A DNA stretch of 64,000 nucleotides, from contig NC_056550.1 of the NCBI RefSeq assembly GCF_910596095.1, positions 21,014,001-21,078,000 of the forward strand, in the 5' to 3' direction. The translations under genes were made by a program, and so were the position numbers. The notes under the pieces are model-generated. The model did no database searches and was not told where the DNA came from. It worked only from the letters and a program-made list of their open reading frames with translations. Positions 59,901 through 64,000 of the stretch are shown here, piece after piece (the first letter of the stretch is position 1; each line of letters begins with the position of its first letter). This stretch comes from Thunnus maccoyii. Taxonomy: Eukaryota > Chordata > Actinopteri > Scombriformes > Scombridae.

Positions 59901-62344
59901 AGAAAAAAAAAGGTCTTGTGTCCAGCTTTTTGCAAGACAATAGACTAAAGGATGAGACCAGAGAAAGAGCACACAGGGAACGGATGCATCAAGCATGACA
60001 AAAGGTTTGTGTAATGATGTCGTTTGCAATTACTAACCTCTGTCACCCTTGGGTGTCATGTATGAATTTTCACCGTGAACAAAAAGGCTCAAGTGGGCAA
60101 GATCAATCATAGAGATGCATCACTGAAATGGGCTGATTTCACTACTGCTGTGCCGCTAACTGCGTAATTGACATTTGTTTGCTGATTTTTTTTAATGTCA
60201 CGTACAGCACTTTCAAACTACTGTACTGCACAGTGAGAGAGAGAGTGTGCGTTATTGTTTGCGACACTGGGGATTACATGTAATTCTTGTCTGTGCCAGA
60301 GCCTGCTGCCACAGAGTCAGGCCGACACTAGATTTAAAAGTCCTCATGCCGGGATCCTGAATTAAACATTGCATGCATGCCATCCTCAATCTGTGCCCCT
60401 TCAAACATTCCAAGAGTGTGTAATTAGTCACATGGAGCTGTTCTCTCTTTTGTAGACTGAACACACACAAGGCTAAAGTCGGGATTACCGCATATGGACA
60501 AAGTGTCCTACAAAGAGGAAGGACAATTATGACAGCTTAAATCTCACAGCATCACTTTTGAAAAAAAACAAAAACCTTTTCCCAACTTATTTTGCCACTG
60601 CTGCTGCTTTTAGACAATCAAGGCACCTGTCAATTACTGGAAAAACACTTGCAGGGGAAGATGACAGAGTTTCCAGTCAGCGGATACACTGCAGAAAAAG
60701 TTATTCTGTTTCAACCGTGATGCATGGTAGTGTGGATTCATGACAACCCTCTGAAGAAGAGAGATCAAGATCTGTGCTTCTGGTGCCACAGAGTCAGAAG
60801 AGTCAAGTAGCCCCCTGTAGATGAGCCATATGGCCTAGGAAGAGTTTCATGGGTGTATATGTGTGGCAGCAAGCACCATGCCAGTCTTTCTGCTGATTTC
60901 TCATTATCGAGGAATAAATAGAACAAGACAACAAAACAGTGACCCTGTTGTGTCATACCCATTCTGACTTCGGTGTGAGACAGATGGTACAAACTAAATA
61001 GCAAGATTTGAATAGTTGGGAAACTGGGCAGCATCACTAAGAACAACAAACAACAAACCGCGATGAAGAGAGCACTCTATACTGTTCATTTTCTCCACAT
61101 TTTGTGAATAACACCATAATTGTCTTTTCATGTCACCTTTTTTTTTTTTTTAACAGTAATCAGAATGACTGCACCTGCACTAGGTCTTACTTTATTGCCT
61201 GTGCAAGCAGAGTGTGTGTTTGTGGCAGTGGCGTGGGTGGCTGTAGGGGAGTCACAGGGAACAACAGATGCCAGGTCTCCTCCAAGGTGGCTGACAGGCA
61301 AGGCAGGCAAGGCAGACAAGCGCACGATGCAAAAAAGCTGAGGTAGAGAGGCTACCTGTAAATATAGCACAGCAGCTCAGAAATTTCGGTTTCCATTAAA
61401 TAGCCATGTATTTTCCAGCTCCTGGCTTTATTGCACCGTTGCTTCGGGAGCGTGAGCCCAGGAGGCTCTTCAACATTATTAGCAGCTCACAGTACATAAT
61501 CCCACAGCAGATTCTCGTCTATCTTCAGACCAGGCCGAGATATATAGAGAGAGGTGAGGAGTGAGAACAGCGGGGAGAGGAGCGGGTATAGGGCGGGAGA
61601 CGAGGAAAGGGTGGATGCCAGTCTTTGTGGGTACAAGCCATTGACGCAAAGAGCCACAAAGAGAGGCAGACATACATTGTAAAGCCTTCGTGCTCCTCAT
61701 CACGCTGTCAAGTTAATTCATTGACAGACACCAGATGGTGGTCTGTCTCCAAAGGTCCCATCTGTCTTACTAAGTCATGAGGCCAGACACCGTGCCAGTG
61801 CCCTCCTCTGCTATTCCCTTAGAGGGGGATGAAGCCACCTCGTTCGGCCTCCCCGATGTCTCGGCCTGGTTACACTTCTGATGCTGCTGGACACTCTCAG
61901 GTGCCGTTTGCTACCAAAGAAACTGAGTGGGGCTGAAAATGTTCTTGTTTGTCAGAGGAAATATGAAAAAAAAAAGCTTTAACTCCCAAACATCCTCCAT
62001 CTTCACGTGAACAACGAGAAAAAAAACCATAATGGGGTTTAATGCATCATATTCAAGGGTTGCACAGTGAATCTGGCCTAGCAGACCAGACACTGACTCA
62101 TCACTATTTACGTAATATGGAAAAAAAAACACATTACCCATAGATGCAGGACAAAACAAATTCATACTAATCCCTGTTCAGTGTGTCATCTGTAGACATT
62201 TGCTTGTTTTTTTTTTATTTCTTACAAGGTGGCAGATAGCCTACGTATGTGTGAATCAATAAACAAAGTCACGAAAATGTAAACAAGTTGCTCTCTGGAG
62301 GTTCTTTGCATCTAAAGATGCTTCAGTCTGATCAGCCTAAGTCA
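56901..62344. other. Gene-free DNA with some conserved-looking stretches
   Basis: No coding-like frame. Patches of higher complexity with homeodomain- and octamer-like words (ATTTGCAT near 59047, GCGTAATTGACATTTG near 60163, GTGTAATTAGTCACATGG near 60416) look like candidate enhancers. A T run lies at 61138-61152. Confidence 0.35.
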
Positions 62345-62386
62345 TCACCCACAGTGACCTCAGAGATTTGAGGTCACTGTGGGTGA
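62345..62386. repeat. Perfect 18-bp inverted repeat with 6-nt loop
   Basis: TCACCCACAGTGACCTCA (62345-62362), loop GAGATT, then TGAGGTCACTGTGGGTGA (62369-62386) without a mismatch. Pairing stops sharply outside. The half-site AGGTCA/TGACCT is also a nuclear-receptor half-site. Confidence 0.95.
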
Positions 62387-62638
62387 ATTTTAGTGAGGTA
62401 TACGGTCACTTCTTCACTTACAAGAGGTAACAGACTGAAACAATCGCAATTAAAGGGATGATTTCCTGCTTAAATTTCTGCCAGCTCTGGAGGTTACATC
62501 AACAAACCATGCAACACACTATAGTAGTAGGATTTCACTACTTTTTCTTGTTCTTTCCTTATCAAATACATCCTTAAATGTTTGAGCTGAAAGTCAATCC
62601 TAAATATGAGAGTGGACAGTGCAAACAACACATGAAAA

Positions 62639-62674
62639 AACCTTAGCAACAACCTTAGCAACAACCTTAGCAAC
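62639..62674. repeat. Three exact copies of a 12-bp unit
   Basis: AACCTTAGCAAC repeated three times without change, followed by a partial AAC. Confidence 0.97.
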
Positions 62675-64000
62675 AACAGCTACGGAACGGACGGCCATTT
62701 ATGGGCATGTGCAATGAGCTGACCTCAGCTTGTCGGCAAGGTAGAAAAAACTGTTGCAAATGAAGCATTCAGAGCAAGTTGAACTCTGGGCTTTTGACTT
62801 ACTTTCTATATACGTTAACATCCAGTTTTGGAACTGTGACCATATTTAACATAGATATCCAACATCATAACAGTGAATAAGTGACAGAAAATCACAAAAA
62901 GCATAATATGTCCCCTTTAATTTAGTGAGAAAGCTAAAGAGAAAAAAAAAGACAGCATGTTTTGAGGCTTTTTTGTCCCATTTGTATAGTGATCAGACAG
63001 CTCAAAAATGAAAGTGCTTTGTGTGGTTGTTTTTAATATTCTTGCCGTCACTTGGGGACAACATAAAGCTGTCTGACTGGCTGTAAGGCTGACTGAATTA
63101 ATGCAACTAAAACATGAACACTATGAACTTTTCCTTAACAGCAGCTATAAGGCCTTTGATAAAAAAAAAGTATTGCCTTTGCTGAGTGTAAAAAAACTAG
63201 GAGAAAGGAAGGCACAGAGCACAAACTGGAACTCAGAGCTACACAGTCACATGAAAATGTGTTATGTTCTTCAAATAGATGAGCCATCAGGATGCCGGCA
63301 TCCTACAATTAGACACTGTACACACCAGCTCGTCACACACTGTGTCGTTGACATCCTGTGTCAGAAGGTGAAGATACAATCTTAATATCCTTCAGCGAAA
63401 TGTCTCATTAACATTGGTAACTTACGTGGTAGTCACGATGCGTGGCAACCAGCCTGTTATTAGATAATCACTAGATTAGAAGCAGCGAGGCATAGGATGT
63501 CTGAGCACAAGCATGGCATTATAAAATCCCTCATACCACAGGCTTTTCTGATGCGTTGGATGCAGAGAAATGTGCTGCTATAGAACAAAAAAAACCCACC
63601 TCATCAACCTAGGAGGACTCTCTGTGTGCTCTCCATGATTATAGGCCATTGATGGCACAATACAAACAGTCTCAAACCATCAAACCACCCCACTTGCCTG
63701 ACTTTGTTCTCCTCCTTTTAGCTTGTCATGTAGAACCTGTAATCTTAGCCACATGGGTTTGCACTTTTGCTCTCCTAATCTTCTGAAATTTTAATCAGAA
63801 TTTAAGACTGTAGGCAAGACATTTGTTGAAGTATTGTTTGGGCAAGAAAATAACCCTGGGTCTGTGTTATTAGGCACCATTTTTATTTCAAATGGGTAGA
63901 CTTATCCGTAAATGGTTATGCACAATCACAATTCTTCATTTCTGGTATAATCTGTGTGACAAGGATGAATGTGAATAGGATGACATCTTTTAAACAAATG
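62675..64000. other. Intergenic DNA to the window end, no gene seen
   Basis: AT-rich with short A runs (62941-62950, 63161-63170) and no coding-like frame. Confidence 0.45.

Overview
The window looks like a contiguous piece of a teleost fish nuclear genome, probably a percomorph. It has large AT-rich introns, dense microsatellites, Tc1-type transposon relics, and two interspersed repeats whose wording (a 'TTATACGCCTCC...GGAGGCATAA' element near 41.7 kb and a 'GTTAGCATGCTAAC'-rich element near 47.4 kb) I know from perch-like fish sequence. That placement is inference; the gene calls do not depend on it.

Left third (1-26.3 kb): a conserved vertebrate block. The last exon of cntnap1 (contactin-associated protein 1) lies on + at 1868-2067, behind a dead Tc1 element in the preceding intron. 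A complete ezh1 gene (Polycomb H3K27 methyltransferase) lies on - with 19 coding exons from 17564 down to 7817. A four-exon ramp2 (receptor activity-modifying protein 2) lies on + at 25158-26229. CNTNAP1-EZH1-RAMP2 is the order on human 17q21, which supports all three calls. cntnap1 and ezh1 converge, with opposite-strand polyadenylation signals about 100 bp apart near 6.4-6.5 kb. In ezh1, three of the 18 coding introns begin with GC and not GT, and one coding exon is only 29 nt and lacks four residues found in mammalian EZH1. Upstream of ramp2, at 22.8-24.5 kb, is an unassigned set of small, phase-compatible exons starting with a signal peptide.

Middle (26.3-40.4 kb): a decayed type I keratin exon near 29.7-30.2 kb, then two tandem intact actinoporin-like genes on - (186 and 177 aa; identical 104-nt first coding exons in length and phase). 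The 3.1 kb intron of the second holds a 1.92 kb Tc1-family element, itself interrupted by an LTR-like insertion. The two paralogs differ sharply in the aromatic cluster that contacts membrane in this fold.

Right (40.4-64 kb): no convincing gene. I see repeats, microsatellites, two notable hairpins, a candidate CTCF-like site in a conserved-looking stretch near 48.1 kb, and one short exon-like segment near 55.05 kb with a polyA signal. This part is either a gene desert or an intron of something larger. All splice sites were read by eye from consensus and reading-frame continuity; no alignment, expression or database evidence was available.
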